Positions 33,587-42,633 of a DNA stretch of 64,000 nt are shown piece after piece. A model generated the notes under the pieces. It was given only the letters and a program-made list of their open reading frames with translations, had not been told where the DNA came from and made no database searches. The DNA is from G963667075 sp963667075 (lineage in GTDB: Bacteria; Pseudomonadota; Alphaproteobacteria; Micavibrionales; Micavibrionaceae): assembly GCA_963667075.1 (NCBI GenBank), contig OY762938.1, positions 1,488,001-1,552,000 on the forward strand. Direction: 5' to 3'. The translations under genes and the position numbers were made by a program. Positions within the stretch are counted from its first letter, which is position 1; the number at the start of each line of letters is the position of its first letter.

Positions 33587-36500
33587 ATGGCTCGTTTCTT
33601 TATTGACCGTCCCGTTTTTGCATGGGTGATCAGCATTGTCATTATGCTGGCTGGCGTGCTGTCCATTCGCTCTCTGCCGATTGAACAATATCCAAAAATT
33701 GCGCCGCCGACTGTTTCCATTAATGCGAGTTATCCGGGGGCATCGGCAGAAACCCTTGAAAACTCTGTGACGCAGGTTATTGAACAGCGTCTGACAGGGA
33801 TTGATAAATTACGGTATTTTACATCCAATAGTTCGGATGGTTCGATGTCGATTACGTTGACGTTTGAGCCAGAGGCTGATCCCGATATTGCACAGGTGCA
33901 AACGCAAAACAAGGTGCAAGGGGCTGTCACCCAGCTACCACAGGAAGTACAGGCTTTAGGGGTTACGGTCACCAAATCCAATGACAGCTTTTTGCTTGTT
34001 GTGGGTATTTATTCAGAAGATGGTAGTTTGTCACAAGGTGACCTTGGCGATAAGCTCGTGACAACGTTCCGCGATCCTGTGTCGCGTATTAATGGTGTAG
34101 GCAGTGTTCATGTCTTTGGTGAACAGCATGCGATGCGAATCTGGCTTAATCCAGAAAAATTATATAGCTATAACCTGACGCCGCTTGATGTGCAGAATGC
34201 GGTTAAGATTCAGAATACTGATATCAGTGCAGGACAGCTTGGTGCGATGCCTGCGTTGCATGGTCAGCAAATTAATGCCACGGTTAAAGCGCAGTCGAGA
34301 TTGCAAACAGTTGAAGATTTCGAACGTATCGTTTTGCGCGTCAATACGGACGGTTCGCAGGTTCGGCTCAAAGATGTGGCTAATGTTGAAGTGGGATCGG
34401 AAAGTTACGGCAGGATTGTTCGGTATAAAAGACATCCTGCCTCTGGTATGGCTGTGACTTTGGCGACAGGGGCTAATGCGCTGGAGACGGCAAAACTGGT
34501 GAAGCAGAAAGTTAATGAGCTCTCTGAATATTTGCCGGACGGGGTGGAAATTGTTTATCCTTTTGATTCTACACCTTTTATTGAGCTCTCTATCCAATCG
34601 GTGGTGCATACGCTGGTTGAGGCGGTTGTCCTTGTCTTTTTTGTGATGCTGCTGTTTTTGCAGAATCTGCGTGCGACACTTATTCCTACGATTGCGGTGC
34701 CTGTGGTATTGCTTGGTACGTTTGCTGTACTGTTGGCTTTTGGGTTTTCGATCAACGTGCTGACGATGTTTGCTATGGTTCTGGCTATTGGCTTGCTTGT
34801 TGATGATGCGATTGTGGTGGTTGAAAATGTTGAGAGGATTATGAGCGAGGAGGGGCTTTCTCCTAAAGAAGCCACGCGTAAATCAATGGATCAGATTACG
34901 GGGGCTCTTGTCGGTATTGCAGTGGTGCTTTCTACGGTGTTTATTCCTATGGCCTTTTTTAGCGGTGCGGCGGGGGCTATTTATCGTCAGTTTTCGATCA
35001 CGATTGTGTCGGCCATGACGTTGTCCGTGATTATTGCTATCGTTTTATCTCCATCACTTTGCGCAACTATTCTTAAGCATCAGACAGGAGAGAAACGCCG
35101 CAGCGATGATGGCTTTTTTGGTCTGTTTAACAAATATTTTAACCGCGGGCGTGACGGTTATCAGAAAACGGCGTCCTATATGGCGGGACGGGCTAAGCGG
35201 TTTTTTGTGGTTTATGTTCTTTTATTCGGCGGTCTTATCGCTATTTTCAGTCAGCTTCCCGGTTCTTTCCTGCCTGATGAAGATCAGGGGAACATGTATC
35301 TCATGGTACAGACGCCACCAAGTTCTACGGCGGAACGTACGCTGGAATCTGTGAAACAGGTGGAAAATTTCTTTCTGGAACAGCAAAAAGACTCTGTCAA
35401 AAACCTGTTCACTGTTGTGGGCTTTAGTTTTGCCGGGTCGGCGCAAAACGCAGCCTTTGGTTTTGTCGGATTGGAAGACTGGGAAAAACGCACGGCACCT
35501 GATCAAAGTGTTTTTGCTATTGCGCAAGCGGCAGGTGGGGCTTTGTTCCAGATCAAGGATGCGATGGCGTTTGCCTTTTTCCCGCCACCTATTCGTGAGC
35601 TTGGTAATTCATCCGGTTTTGATCTTCAGCTTGTTGATCGTGCCGGGCTGGGGCATGAAGCCCTTATGAATGCGCAAAACCAGCTATTGGGCGCGGCTGC
35701 GCAAAATCCGAAATTGATGGCTGTTCGCCCGAATGGATTAAGCGATGTGCCGCAGTTCAAGATTGATATTGATAGTGAAAAAGCCTCTGCCCTTGGCTTG
35801 TCTTTGAGCGATATCAACAAAACGCTGCAAATTGCCTGGGGGTCAAGTTATGTGAATGACTTCCTGGATAAGGGCCGTATTAAGCGGGTTTATATGCAGG
35901 CGGAGGCACCCTACCGGATGATGCCGGATGATTTGCAAAACTGGTATGTGCGCAACAGCAACGGAGAGATGGTGCCTTTTGATAATTTCTCCAGTGCGTC
36001 ATGGATTTTTGGCTCACCAAAATTGAGCCGTTTTAATGGTGTGTCCGCCGTTAATATCCAGGGATCGCCTGCGCCGGGGATTAGTACCGGTGTTGCGATG
36101 GAAGAAATACAGAGCATTGTGGACACGCTGCCAGAGGGGATTGGTGTGGAATGGTATGGCTTGTCTTACGAGGAACGCCAGACCGGAGCGCAGGCACCGC
36201 TTCTTTATGCATTGTCCGTTCTTATTGTCTTTTTGTGTCTGGCGGCTCTTTATGAAAGCTGGGCGGTGCCGCTGGCTGTTATGATGGTTGTGCCGCTTGG
36301 TATTTTAGGGGCGGCGGTTGCTGCATATATTTTCGGTTTGCCAAATGATGTGTATTTGCAGGTGGCTCTTCTAACGACTGTAGGGCTAGCCTCCAAAAAC
36401 GCGATTTTGATCGTCGAGTTTGCGAAAGAACTAAAAGAACAAGGGTATAGTCTGGCAGAATCTGTCGCTATGTCGGCCCAGCAGCGTTTCCGTCCTATCA

Positions 36501-36745
36501 TTATGACCTCAATGGCCTTTATGCTTGGCGTGACGCCTTTGGCTTTTGCAAAAGGGGCAGGGGCTGCGAGTCAGAATGCGATAGGTATTGCGGTGATGGG
36601 CGGTATGGCTGGTGCAACTTTCCTTGCGATTTTCTTTGTGCCGATGTTTTATACAATGGTTGAGAATATTTTTCACAGACAAAAAACTGACGCAGCTAAG
36701 ACAGAAAAACAAAAGACAGTAAAAGGAGATCACAATGACTCGTAA
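33587..36745 (+). CDS. acrB: AcrB-like RND multidrug transporter (HAE1)
   Basis: A proton-driven inner-membrane pump of 1052 aa, full family length. It starts MARFFIDRPVFAWVISIVIM, has 12 membrane segments in two groups and two large periplasmic loops. The proton-relay residues are present: the Asp pair in AIGLLVDDAIVVVENVER (TM4) and the Lys in TTVGLASKNAILIVEFAKE (TM10). It works as an asymmetric trimer exporting hydrophobic drugs, bile salts or solvents through the adaptor and outer-membrane channel encoded either side. Confidence 0.96.
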   Translation: MARFFIDRPVFAWVISIVIMLAGVLSIRSLPIEQYPKIAPPTVSINASYPGASAETLENSVTQVIEQRLTGIDKLRYFTSNSSDGSMSITLTFEPEADPDIAQVQTQNKVQGAVTQLPQEVQALGVTVTKSNDSFLLVVGIYSEDGSLSQGDLGDKLVTTFRDPVSRINGVGSVHVFGEQHAMRIWLNPEKLYSYNLTPLDVQNAVKIQNTDISAGQLGAMPALHGQQINATVKAQSRLQTVEDFERIVLRVNTDGSQVRLKDVANVEVGSESYGRIVRYKRHPASGMAVTLATGANALETAKLVKQKVNELSEYLPDGVEIVYPFDSTPFIELSIQSVVHTLVEAVVLVFFVMLLFLQNLRATLIPTIAVPVVLLGTFAVLLAFGFSINVLTMFAMVLAIGLLVDDAIVVVENVERIMSEEGLSPKEATRKSMDQITGALVGIAVVLSTVFIPMAFFSGAAGAIYRQFSITIVSAMTLSVIIAIVLSPSLCATILKHQTGEKRRSDDGFFGLFNKYFNRGRDGYQKTASYMAGRAKRFFVVYVLLFGGLIAIFSQLPGSFLPDEDQGNMYLMVQTPPSSTAERTLESVKQVENFFLEQQKDSVKNLFTVVGFSFAGSAQNAAFGFVGLEDWEKRTAPDQSVFAIAQAAGGALFQIKDAMAFAFFPPPIRELGNSSGFDLQLVDRAGLGHEALMNAQNQLLGAAAQNPKLMAVRPNGLSDVPQFKIDIDSEKASALGLSLSDINKTLQIAWGSSYVNDFLDKGRIKRVYMQAEAPYRMMPDDLQNWYVRNSNGEMVPFDNFSSASWIFGSPKLSRFNGVSAVNIQGSPAPGISTGVAMEEIQSIVDTLPEGIGVEWYGLSYEERQTGAQAPLLYALSVLIVFLCLAALYESWAVPLAVMMVVPLGILGAAVAAYIFGLPNDVYLQVALLTTVGLASKNAILIVEFAKELKEQGYSLAESVAMSAQQRFRPIIMTSMAFMLGVTPLAFAKGAGAASQNAIGIAVMGGMAGATFLAIFFVPMFYTMVENIFHRQKTDAAKTEKQKTVKGDHNDS

Positions 36746-38150
36746 GGCTTTCACTATCCTGTTGGCCGCCACAGCTTTGACAGGGTGTACCATGATCCCG
36801 GATTTTGTGCTGCCTGATTTTTTTGCTGCACGAAGCTGGAACGATGTGCCGGGCTATGAATATCCTGTTGGAGAGAATATAGCCCAGCAGATGGACTGGA
36901 AAACATTTTTTGATGCGCCAGCCTTTCGTCTGGTGATCGAAACGGCGCTGCAAAATAATAAGGACTTAAAAACAGCCGCGCTTAATATTGAAGAAGCACG
37001 GGCTCTGTACCGTATTGAGCGGGCCGATCTTTTTCCGAATGTTAATGCTGCTGGACAGGGGACTATTTCAGAAAGTTCGGATGAAAGCAGTGTGACAGGG
37101 CGCGCATCAAAGTCCGAGCTTTATCAAGCCAATGTGGGGATAGCCTCGTACGAACTGGATCTTTTCGGCAAGTTGCGCAGCGATAATGAGGCCGCGCTTA
37201 ACAGCTATCTGGCGACACAGGAAGCGCATACGGTTGTGCGTAATGCGCTTATTGCTGAAACGGCTAATGCTTATTTACAGCTTTTGGCGGATCAGAAGCT
37301 ATTGTGCCTGACGCAGAAGACACTCAAAGCGCAACAGCGCACGCATGATATTTTGGCAGAAAGTCTGGATAAAGGCGTATCGACTGAACAGGATGTGGCG
37401 CGTGCGGCGACGGCTGTTGAGATGGCGCGTGTTAATCTCCACCAATATAGCCGTGCCGTATCACAGGATAAAAACGCACTTTTCCTCCTTATGGGGATGT
37501 CGCAAGATGATGCTTTCCTGCCTGAGGCAGAGCTGGATACGATTTCAGCCTCAATTAAGGATCATCTGAATCCAGGTTTGCCCTCTGATGTGCTTCTTAT
37601 GCGTCCGGATATTCGTCAGGCTGAGTTTGAGCTTCTGGCGCGTAATGCCAGTATAGGGGCAGCCCGTGCCGCTTTTTTCCCGCGTATTACCTTAACGGGT
37701 ACTTATGGTTTTGCCAGTCAGGGTCTTGGCAGTTTGTTTGCAGGCGGTGCGGGCGGGGCATGGGCTTTTCTACCGCAAGTTACATTGCCTGTTTTTGAAG
37801 GGGGGCGAAACAAGGCAAATCTTGATCTTGCGGAAATTCGTAAAGAAAAGGCCGTTATAAACTATGAAAAAGCGATCCAGACAGCCTTTCGGGAAGTTTC
37901 CGATGAGCTGGCGGCGCGTGCCACGCTTGATGAACAGCTCAAAGCGCAACGTCGTCTCGTGGCGGCCGCGCAGAAAGTGTATGATATTTCAGACGCCCGT
38001 TATAAATCAGGGATTGATAGTTTTTTGAGTGTGCTGGATGCACAGCGCGAGCTCTACACCTATCAGCAAAACGAAATCCGTGTTGAACTTCAGTACCTCT
38101 CTAACCTGATTAATCTATACAAAGTGCTGGGTGGCCCGGGCGAGGGGTAG
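36735..38150 (+). CDS. OprM/NodT-family outer-membrane channel lipoprotein
   Basis: An outer-membrane factor of 471 aa with lipobox LTGC (Cys about residue 18). It has two OEP repeats with LMRPDIRQAEFELLARNASIGAARAAFFPRITLTG and EGGRNKANLDLA. The start overlaps the end of the acrB-like gene by 11 bp, with the SD AAAAGGAG inside it. It completes an acrAB-oprM-type operon; the intrinsic terminator at 38182-38210 lies 32 bp downstream. Confidence 0.94.
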   Translation: MTRKAFTILLAATALTGCTMIPDFVLPDFFAARSWNDVPGYEYPVGENIAQQMDWKTFFDAPAFRLVIETALQNNKDLKTAALNIEEARALYRIERADLFPNVNAAGQGTISESSDESSVTGRASKSELYQANVGIASYELDLFGKLRSDNEAALNSYLATQEAHTVVRNALIAETANAYLQLLADQKLLCLTQKTLKAQQRTHDILAESLDKGVSTEQDVARAATAVEMARVNLHQYSRAVSQDKNALFLLMGMSQDDAFLPEAELDTISASIKDHLNPGLPSDVLLMRPDIRQAEFELLARNASIGAARAAFFPRITLTGTYGFASQGLGSLFAGGAGGAWAFLPQVTLPVFEGGRNKANLDLAEIRKEKAVINYEKAIQTAFREVSDELAARATLDEQLKAQRRLVAAAQKVYDISDARYKSGIDSFLSVLDAQRELYTYQQNEIRVELQYLSNLINLYKVLGGPGEG

Positions 38151-38173
38151 GATCTATACAGCTATAGAATCAG

Positions 38174-38277
38174 CAAAAAGATACCCCTTTATCACAAGGA
38201 TAAAGGGGTAGAACTTTTCTTGTACCGTGTTTCCACGGCATTATCATAACAACGCTTCCGACACGGTTATGCTATAG
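38174..38277 (-). ncRNA. Predicted tracrRNA of the type II-C CRISPR system
   Basis: Read on the minus strand from about 38277, the sequence begins with an anti-repeat (38243-38278). It matches the plus-strand CRISPR repeat in TATAGCATA and CCGTGTCGGAAG, differs at an internal block and ends TTATGAT, so pairing with the crRNA repeat gives an 8-bp lower stem, a small internal loop and a 12-bp upper stem, as in Neisseria-type duplexes. Next come the hairpin CCGTG-GAAA-CACGG (38225-38238) and the 12-bp terminator stem TACCCCTTTATC / GATAAAGGGGTA (38182-38210) with a TCTTTTT tail. About 100 nt. It is divergent from cas9. Confidence 0.85.
38182..38210 (-). terminator. Bidirectional intrinsic terminator, tracrRNA 3' end
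   Basis: A perfect 12-bp stem with a 5-nt loop. On the minus strand it is followed by TCTTTTTG and ends the tracrRNA. On the plus strand it can end the acrAB-oprM transcript, though the following GAACTTTTCT is a weaker tail. Confidence 0.85.
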
Positions 38278-38281
38278 GAGC

Positions 38282-38311
38282 AGTATTGCAATTTGTGGTA
38301 GGCTGTGTCAA
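38282..38311 (-). promoter_or_regulatory. tracrRNA promoter
   Basis: On the minus strand TTGACA (38306-38311) and AATACT (38282-38287) are 18 bp apart. The -10 is preceded by TGC, an extended -10 like that in the CRISPR repeats (TGC-TATACT). The predicted start is at about 38275-38277, the first bases of the anti-repeat. Confidence 0.7.
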
Positions 38312-38359
38312 GACTATATATATCCACATTTTGTCCACTTATCCACAAGGAAGGCTGTT

Positions 38360-41300
38360 ATGGCTTATGTATTAGCTCTTGATATCGGTATCGCATCTGT
38401 TGGTCTTTCAGGCGTTGACTATCCAAACGAAGACATATTGTTTTGTAATTCTCATGTTTTTGATGCGGCAGAGAATCCGAAGAACGGGGCCTCTCTTGCT
38501 TTACCGCGCCGTGAAAAGAGAGGGCAACGCCGTGTGATACGCCGCAGGGCAGGCAGAAAGAAAGCCGTGCGCCGTCTTTTGTCACAGCATGGCTTAAGAG
38601 ATATTGATGTTATTGATGCCTCTAAAAGCAGTAATGTTCTTTGTGTTTGGGAATTAAGAAAAGAAGCCTTAGAACGTCTTTTAAACGATGCGGAATTTGT
38701 CCGTGTCCTGTTTCATATAGCCAAACACAGAGGTTTTCAGTCCAACAGAAAAGATCAGTCAGAACGTAATGATATCGAAGGCATGAAGGTTTTAACCGGC
38801 GCAAAAGAGCTGGAAGAAGCTATGATCCGTTCAGGGAGGGAAACGGTAGGGGCGTATATCTCAACACTGGATAAAAAACGCAATGGAGACGGGGATTATT
38901 CCCGCATGGTGACACGGGATTTGCTGCATTCCGAGGTTAAGTATATTTTCGATGCGCAGCGTAAATATAAAAATGACAAGGCAACACAAGAGCTTGAGCA
39001 TGAATATGCAGCAATAGCGTTTACGCAAAAACCTTTGCGGTCTTCTGCCTGGATGGTGGGGGATTGTACGCTGGAGCCGGCAGAAAAACGGGCACCGAAA
39101 CACAGCTATACGGCAGAGCTTTTCGTTCTTTGGTCAAAGCTCAATAACCTCAAAATCCGAACAACCGGCAAGGGCGAACGCTTTTTAACGCCGGATGAAA
39201 AAAACAAAATTACGGCACTCGTTCACGCGCATAAAACAGGCGTGACTTATACGCGTTTGCGTAACACCCTGTCTCTTGAAGAGGCAGAGCGTTTTAACAT
39301 CGGTTATCGTAAGACAAAAAAAGAGCAGGATAGCTGGGAAAAAATCAGAAAAGCGACAGAAGCCGGTAAATTTTTTGTTCTGGACGGCTATCAAACGCTC
39401 AAAGAGGTCTTGGCAGACAGCGACATAGATTGGCAGAACCGGCTTCAAAACAAGCGGGAACAGCTTGATGAAGCCGCCCGTATTTTATCCTTTTATGAGG
39501 ATGAAAAAGAAATCCGTGATTTGTTATCGCAGGCCGGTTTTTCTGAAAAAGAGCAAGATCGTTTATTAAAGATTACCGGCTTTAGCAAAACGGTTGATCT
39601 TTCCTTAAAGGCCATTCGTAAAATTCTGCCCCATATGATGCAGGGCCTGACCTATGATAAGGCGTGTGATAAGGCTGGGTACGATCCGCATGGGGCTGCC
39701 GGGGGGCAAAAAGGCGATAAACTGCCGCCGTTTGAGGATATACGGAATCCTGTTGTGAACAGGGCACTCGCGCAGTCCCGCAAGATCATAAATGCCTGCA
39801 TTCGGACATATGGTATGCCGGAGACGATTATCCTTGAGTTCGGTCGGGATATAGGGAAATCCAAACAGGATAGAGACAAAATAGAGCGCACCATTAAGCA
39901 GAATGAGGCTCACCGAGAAGAAGCGAAAAAACATTTTATTGAACTAACCGGACAGGCAGAAGCCAGAGGCGGAGACATCTTAAAATATCGCCTGTGGCAA
40001 GAACAGGATCATACTTGTCCTTATTGCGGTGTTTGCATCTCAGGCGATGAGTTTAAAGATCCTCTGGCTACGCAAATCGATCACATACTACCTTACAGCC
40101 GGACGTTTGATGATTCCTATATGAACAAGGTTTTGTGTCATATGCAATGTAATCAGGATAAGGGCAATAGAACACCTTTTGAATGGCTGGGGCAGAAAGC
40201 CATATGGGATAAGGTTGAGGCTCTTTCCGCTCACCTGCCAAAGCCAAAAGCCGACCGGTTTGTTATGGAGGTACTGGATGAAGAGGGCTTTAAAGAGCGG
40301 AATTTGAATGATACGCGCTATATTGCCCGTTTGCTGAAAAGTTTGCTCGAAAAGCATCTGGATATGGGAGAAGGGAACCGTATCCAGACCAGAAACGGCC
40401 GCCTGACAGCTCATTTACGTCGTATGTGGGGCTTGCAAAAAAGCAGGGATACGGATCGCCATCATGCGCTTGACGCCATTGTTCTGGCCTGTTCCACGCA
40501 AAGCCATGTGCAAAGATTGTCCAACTGGAACCGGTATGAGGCCAAAAAGGGGAAGGCAGAACCCTATGCGCCCAAACCATGGGATACCTTCCGGGAGGAT
40601 GCTTTAGAGGCTGTCAGCCAGATATTTGTATCCCGCCTGCCTGTCCGCAAGGTCACAGGCGCAGCCCACGAAGATACAATCCGCAGCCAGCGTGCGAACG
40701 GTGAGATTGTTCAACGTGTAAAACTTGCCGGATTAAAACCGGATATGCTTGAAAGGCTCGTTGATAAAGAGCGGAATACTGCGCTGTACACTGTTCTAAA
40801 GGAACGGCTTGATGCTCATGGTGGAAAACCGGAGAAAGCCTTTGTCGAACCTGTTTACATGCCCTGTAAGGATCCTGGTAAACAGGGGCCTAAAATTAAT
40901 GCCGTGCGGATTGTAACAAAAGAAAAATCCGGCATTCCGATTAATGAGGGTATCGCCAGTAATGGCGGTATGGTGCGCACCGATGTGTTTGAAAAAGGAG
41001 GAAAATATTATCTCTGCCCCGTTTATGTTCACCAGATCAGGAAAGGGAAAGGAGCGTTGCCGAATAAGGTGATTACAGGCAAGGAAGAAAAAGACTGGAC
41101 AGTCATAGATGATAGCTATCGTTTTCTGTTCTCCATGCACAAAAACGATTTGATCCGCGTTGTGAAAAAAGATGGGACGAATGCTTTTGGCTACTACAGA
41201 ACGACAGATAGAAGTGGAGGTACAATAAAAATATGTGCGCATGATAACGATTCTTCCTTTGGAAATAAAGGGTTGATGAAAATTGGTGTGCAAAATTTAA

Positions 41301-41422
41301 AATCTTTTGAAAAATACACGGTTGATTATTTTGGCAATAAATCAAGAGTAAGAAAGGAGGAACGTAATGGCATGGCGTACGCTGCTGATTCAGAATCCGG
41401 CCAGACTCTCGCTGTGGAATAA
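38360..41422 (+). CDS. cas9: Cas9 endonuclease, compact type II-C
   Basis: An RNA-guided DNA endonuclease of 1020 aa, in the short II-C size range. RuvC-I has Asp8 in LALDIGIASVG; an Arg-rich bridge helix spans about 50-75; the REC lobe about 80-480; RuvC-II has Glu493 in TIILEFGRDIG; the HNH domain has Asp574-His575 in QIDHILPYSRTFDDSYMNKV; RuvC-III has His701-His702 and Asp705 in RHHALDAIVLA; the C-terminal about 200 residues should read the PAM. All catalytic residues are present, so it looks active. The HNH carries C553-x2-C556 and C593-x3-C597, a likely zinc site. The SD is AAGGAAGG. It overlaps cas1 by 56 bp. Confidence 0.97.
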   Translation: MAYVLALDIGIASVGLSGVDYPNEDILFCNSHVFDAAENPKNGASLALPRREKRGQRRVIRRRAGRKKAVRRLLSQHGLRDIDVIDASKSSNVLCVWELRKEALERLLNDAEFVRVLFHIAKHRGFQSNRKDQSERNDIEGMKVLTGAKELEEAMIRSGRETVGAYISTLDKKRNGDGDYSRMVTRDLLHSEVKYIFDAQRKYKNDKATQELEHEYAAIAFTQKPLRSSAWMVGDCTLEPAEKRAPKHSYTAELFVLWSKLNNLKIRTTGKGERFLTPDEKNKITALVHAHKTGVTYTRLRNTLSLEEAERFNIGYRKTKKEQDSWEKIRKATEAGKFFVLDGYQTLKEVLADSDIDWQNRLQNKREQLDEAARILSFYEDEKEIRDLLSQAGFSEKEQDRLLKITGFSKTVDLSLKAIRKILPHMMQGLTYDKACDKAGYDPHGAAGGQKGDKLPPFEDIRNPVVNRALAQSRKIINACIRTYGMPETIILEFGRDIGKSKQDRDKIERTIKQNEAHREEAKKHFIELTGQAEARGGDILKYRLWQEQDHTCPYCGVCISGDEFKDPLATQIDHILPYSRTFDDSYMNKVLCHMQCNQDKGNRTPFEWLGQKAIWDKVEALSAHLPKPKADRFVMEVLDEEGFKERNLNDTRYIARLLKSLLEKHLDMGEGNRIQTRNGRLTAHLRRMWGLQKSRDTDRHHALDAIVLACSTQSHVQRLSNWNRYEAKKGKAEPYAPKPWDTFREDALEAVSQIFVSRLPVRKVTGAAHEDTIRSQRANGEIVQRVKLAGLKPDMLERLVDKERNTALYTVLKERLDAHGGKPEKAFVEPVYMPCKDPGKQGPKINAVRIVTKEKSGIPINEGIASNGGMVRTDVFEKGGKYYLCPVYVHQIRKGKGALPNKVITGKEEKDWTVIDDSYRFLFSMHKNDLIRVVKKDGTNAFGYYRTTDRSGGTIKICAHDNDSSFGNKGLMKIGVQNLKSFEKYTVDYFGNKSRVRKEERNGMAYAADSESGQTLAVE

Positions 41423-42266
41423 CCAGCTTGCGCTGGATAATGATGACGGGCGTTTTACGTTCCCGGCAGAGGATCTGACCGTGGTCATTCTGGATACACC
41501 GCAAATACAGTTAAGCAGTGCCCTGTTATCCTATTTACAGGAGAGGGGCGTGGCTGTTCTGACATGCGATAAAAAACATATGCCAAACGGGCTGTTAACG
41601 CCGTTTCAGCCGCATTCCAGACAAAGCGAAGTGGCGTATCTTCAATTATCCTGGACGGCCGCTTTAAAAAAACGTCTCTGGCAACGTATTGTCCGCACAA
41701 AAATTGAAAATCAGGCGGCTTGTCTAAAGCGGCATGATGGTAAAGGTGAAAAACGTTTATTGTCTTTAGCGGCTTCTGTGAAATCAGGCGACCCGGATAA
41801 TATAGAGGCACAAGCCGCCCGTTATTACTTTCCCTGTTTGTTTGATAAAACATTTAAACGCAGGGAAGATAATATCGCCAATGCAGCACTCAATTATGCC
41901 TATGCCGTTTTGCGGGCTTGTGTTGCACGCTCTCTTGTCTCATATGGCCTTATCCCTGCTTTTGGCCTTCATCATAATAATAATCTGAATGCGTTTAATC
42001 TGGCTGATGATGTCTTGGAGGTTTTCCGTCCCTTTGCCGATGATCTGGTGATGCGGACCATATCTCTGGAGGCGGAAGAAACGCTTTCAGTACAGGACAG
42101 GCAGGTATTGGCGGGCATATCTACGGCCTCCTGTGACATGGAGGGAGAGCATCTTACCATGACAACGGCATGTGATCGTATCAGCGTTTCACTGATACAG
42201 GCGATAAAAGAGAAAAACCCAAAACACCTTGTTATGCCTTCTTTTATTAAGGAGGCAGAGAGATGA
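41367..42266 (+). CDS. cas1: CRISPR integrase Cas1, type II
   Basis: Cas1 of 299 aa, which with Cas2 inserts new spacers. The type II subfamily is clear from TLLIQNPARLSLWNNQLAL at the start and from the active-site regions: Glu in NIEAQAARYYFPCLF, His in AFGLHHNNNLNAFNLADDV and the Asp pair in that same stretch. The start at 41367 has a very strong SD (AGAAAGGAGG) within the cas9 3' end. It overlaps cas2 by ATGA. No csn2 or cas4 is present, as expected for II-C. Confidence 0.97.
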   Translation: MAWRTLLIQNPARLSLWNNQLALDNDDGRFTFPAEDLTVVILDTPQIQLSSALLSYLQERGVAVLTCDKKHMPNGLLTPFQPHSRQSEVAYLQLSWTAALKKRLWQRIVRTKIENQAACLKRHDGKGEKRLLSLAASVKSGDPDNIEAQAARYYFPCLFDKTFKRREDNIANAALNYAYAVLRACVARSLVSYGLIPAFGLHHNNNLNAFNLADDVLEVFRPFADDLVMRTISLEAEETLSVQDRQVLAGISTASCDMEGEHLTMTTACDRISVSLIQAIKEKNPKHLVMPSFIKEAER

Positions 42267-42586
42267 GAAAGGATCGCTATATGTGGCTTTTTGTATTTTT
42301 CGACTTACCGGTTGGATCGAAGGCGGAACGTCGTGCGGCAACACGCTTTCGGAATTTTCTTATAAAAGACGGTTATATGATGTTACAATTCTCTGTCTAT
42401 GCCCGAATCTGTAACGGGCAGGATAATGTGGATAAACATTTTAAGAAATTAGAACATAGCTTGCCTTCGAAAGGCAGTGTAAGGGCTATTCAGATCACGG
42501 ACAAGCAGTATGCCAGACAAAAGATTCTTGTTGGAAAACAAAAAAACAACGAAGAAACAAAGGCCGAACAGCTCCTTTTATTCTAG
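42263..42586 (+). CDS. cas2: CRISPR adaptation protein Cas2
   Basis: Cas2 of 107 aa, the dimeric partner of Cas1 in spacer integration. The ferredoxin-like fold is evident: the first strand ending YMWLFVFFDLPVGSKAERRAA, YMMLQFSVYARIC and SVRAIQITDKQY. It is the last cas gene, 48 bp from the first repeat of the array. Its start overlaps the cas1 stop by 4 bp. Confidence 0.96.
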   Translation: MRKDRYMWLFVFFDLPVGSKAERRAATRFRNFLIKDGYMMLQFSVYARICNGQDNVDKHFKKLEHSLPSKGSVRAIQITDKQYARQKILVGKQKNNEETKAEQLLLF

Positions 42587-42633
42587 AGCTGCCCAGCCTT
42601 TTTCGTTTTACTTCAACGTGTTACCATCATCGT

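Noticed and set aside
38338..38346. Perfect DnaA-box-like TTATCCACA before cas9
   Set aside because: One 9-mer is expected about every 130 kb per strand pair by chance; no cluster or other origin feature is nearby.
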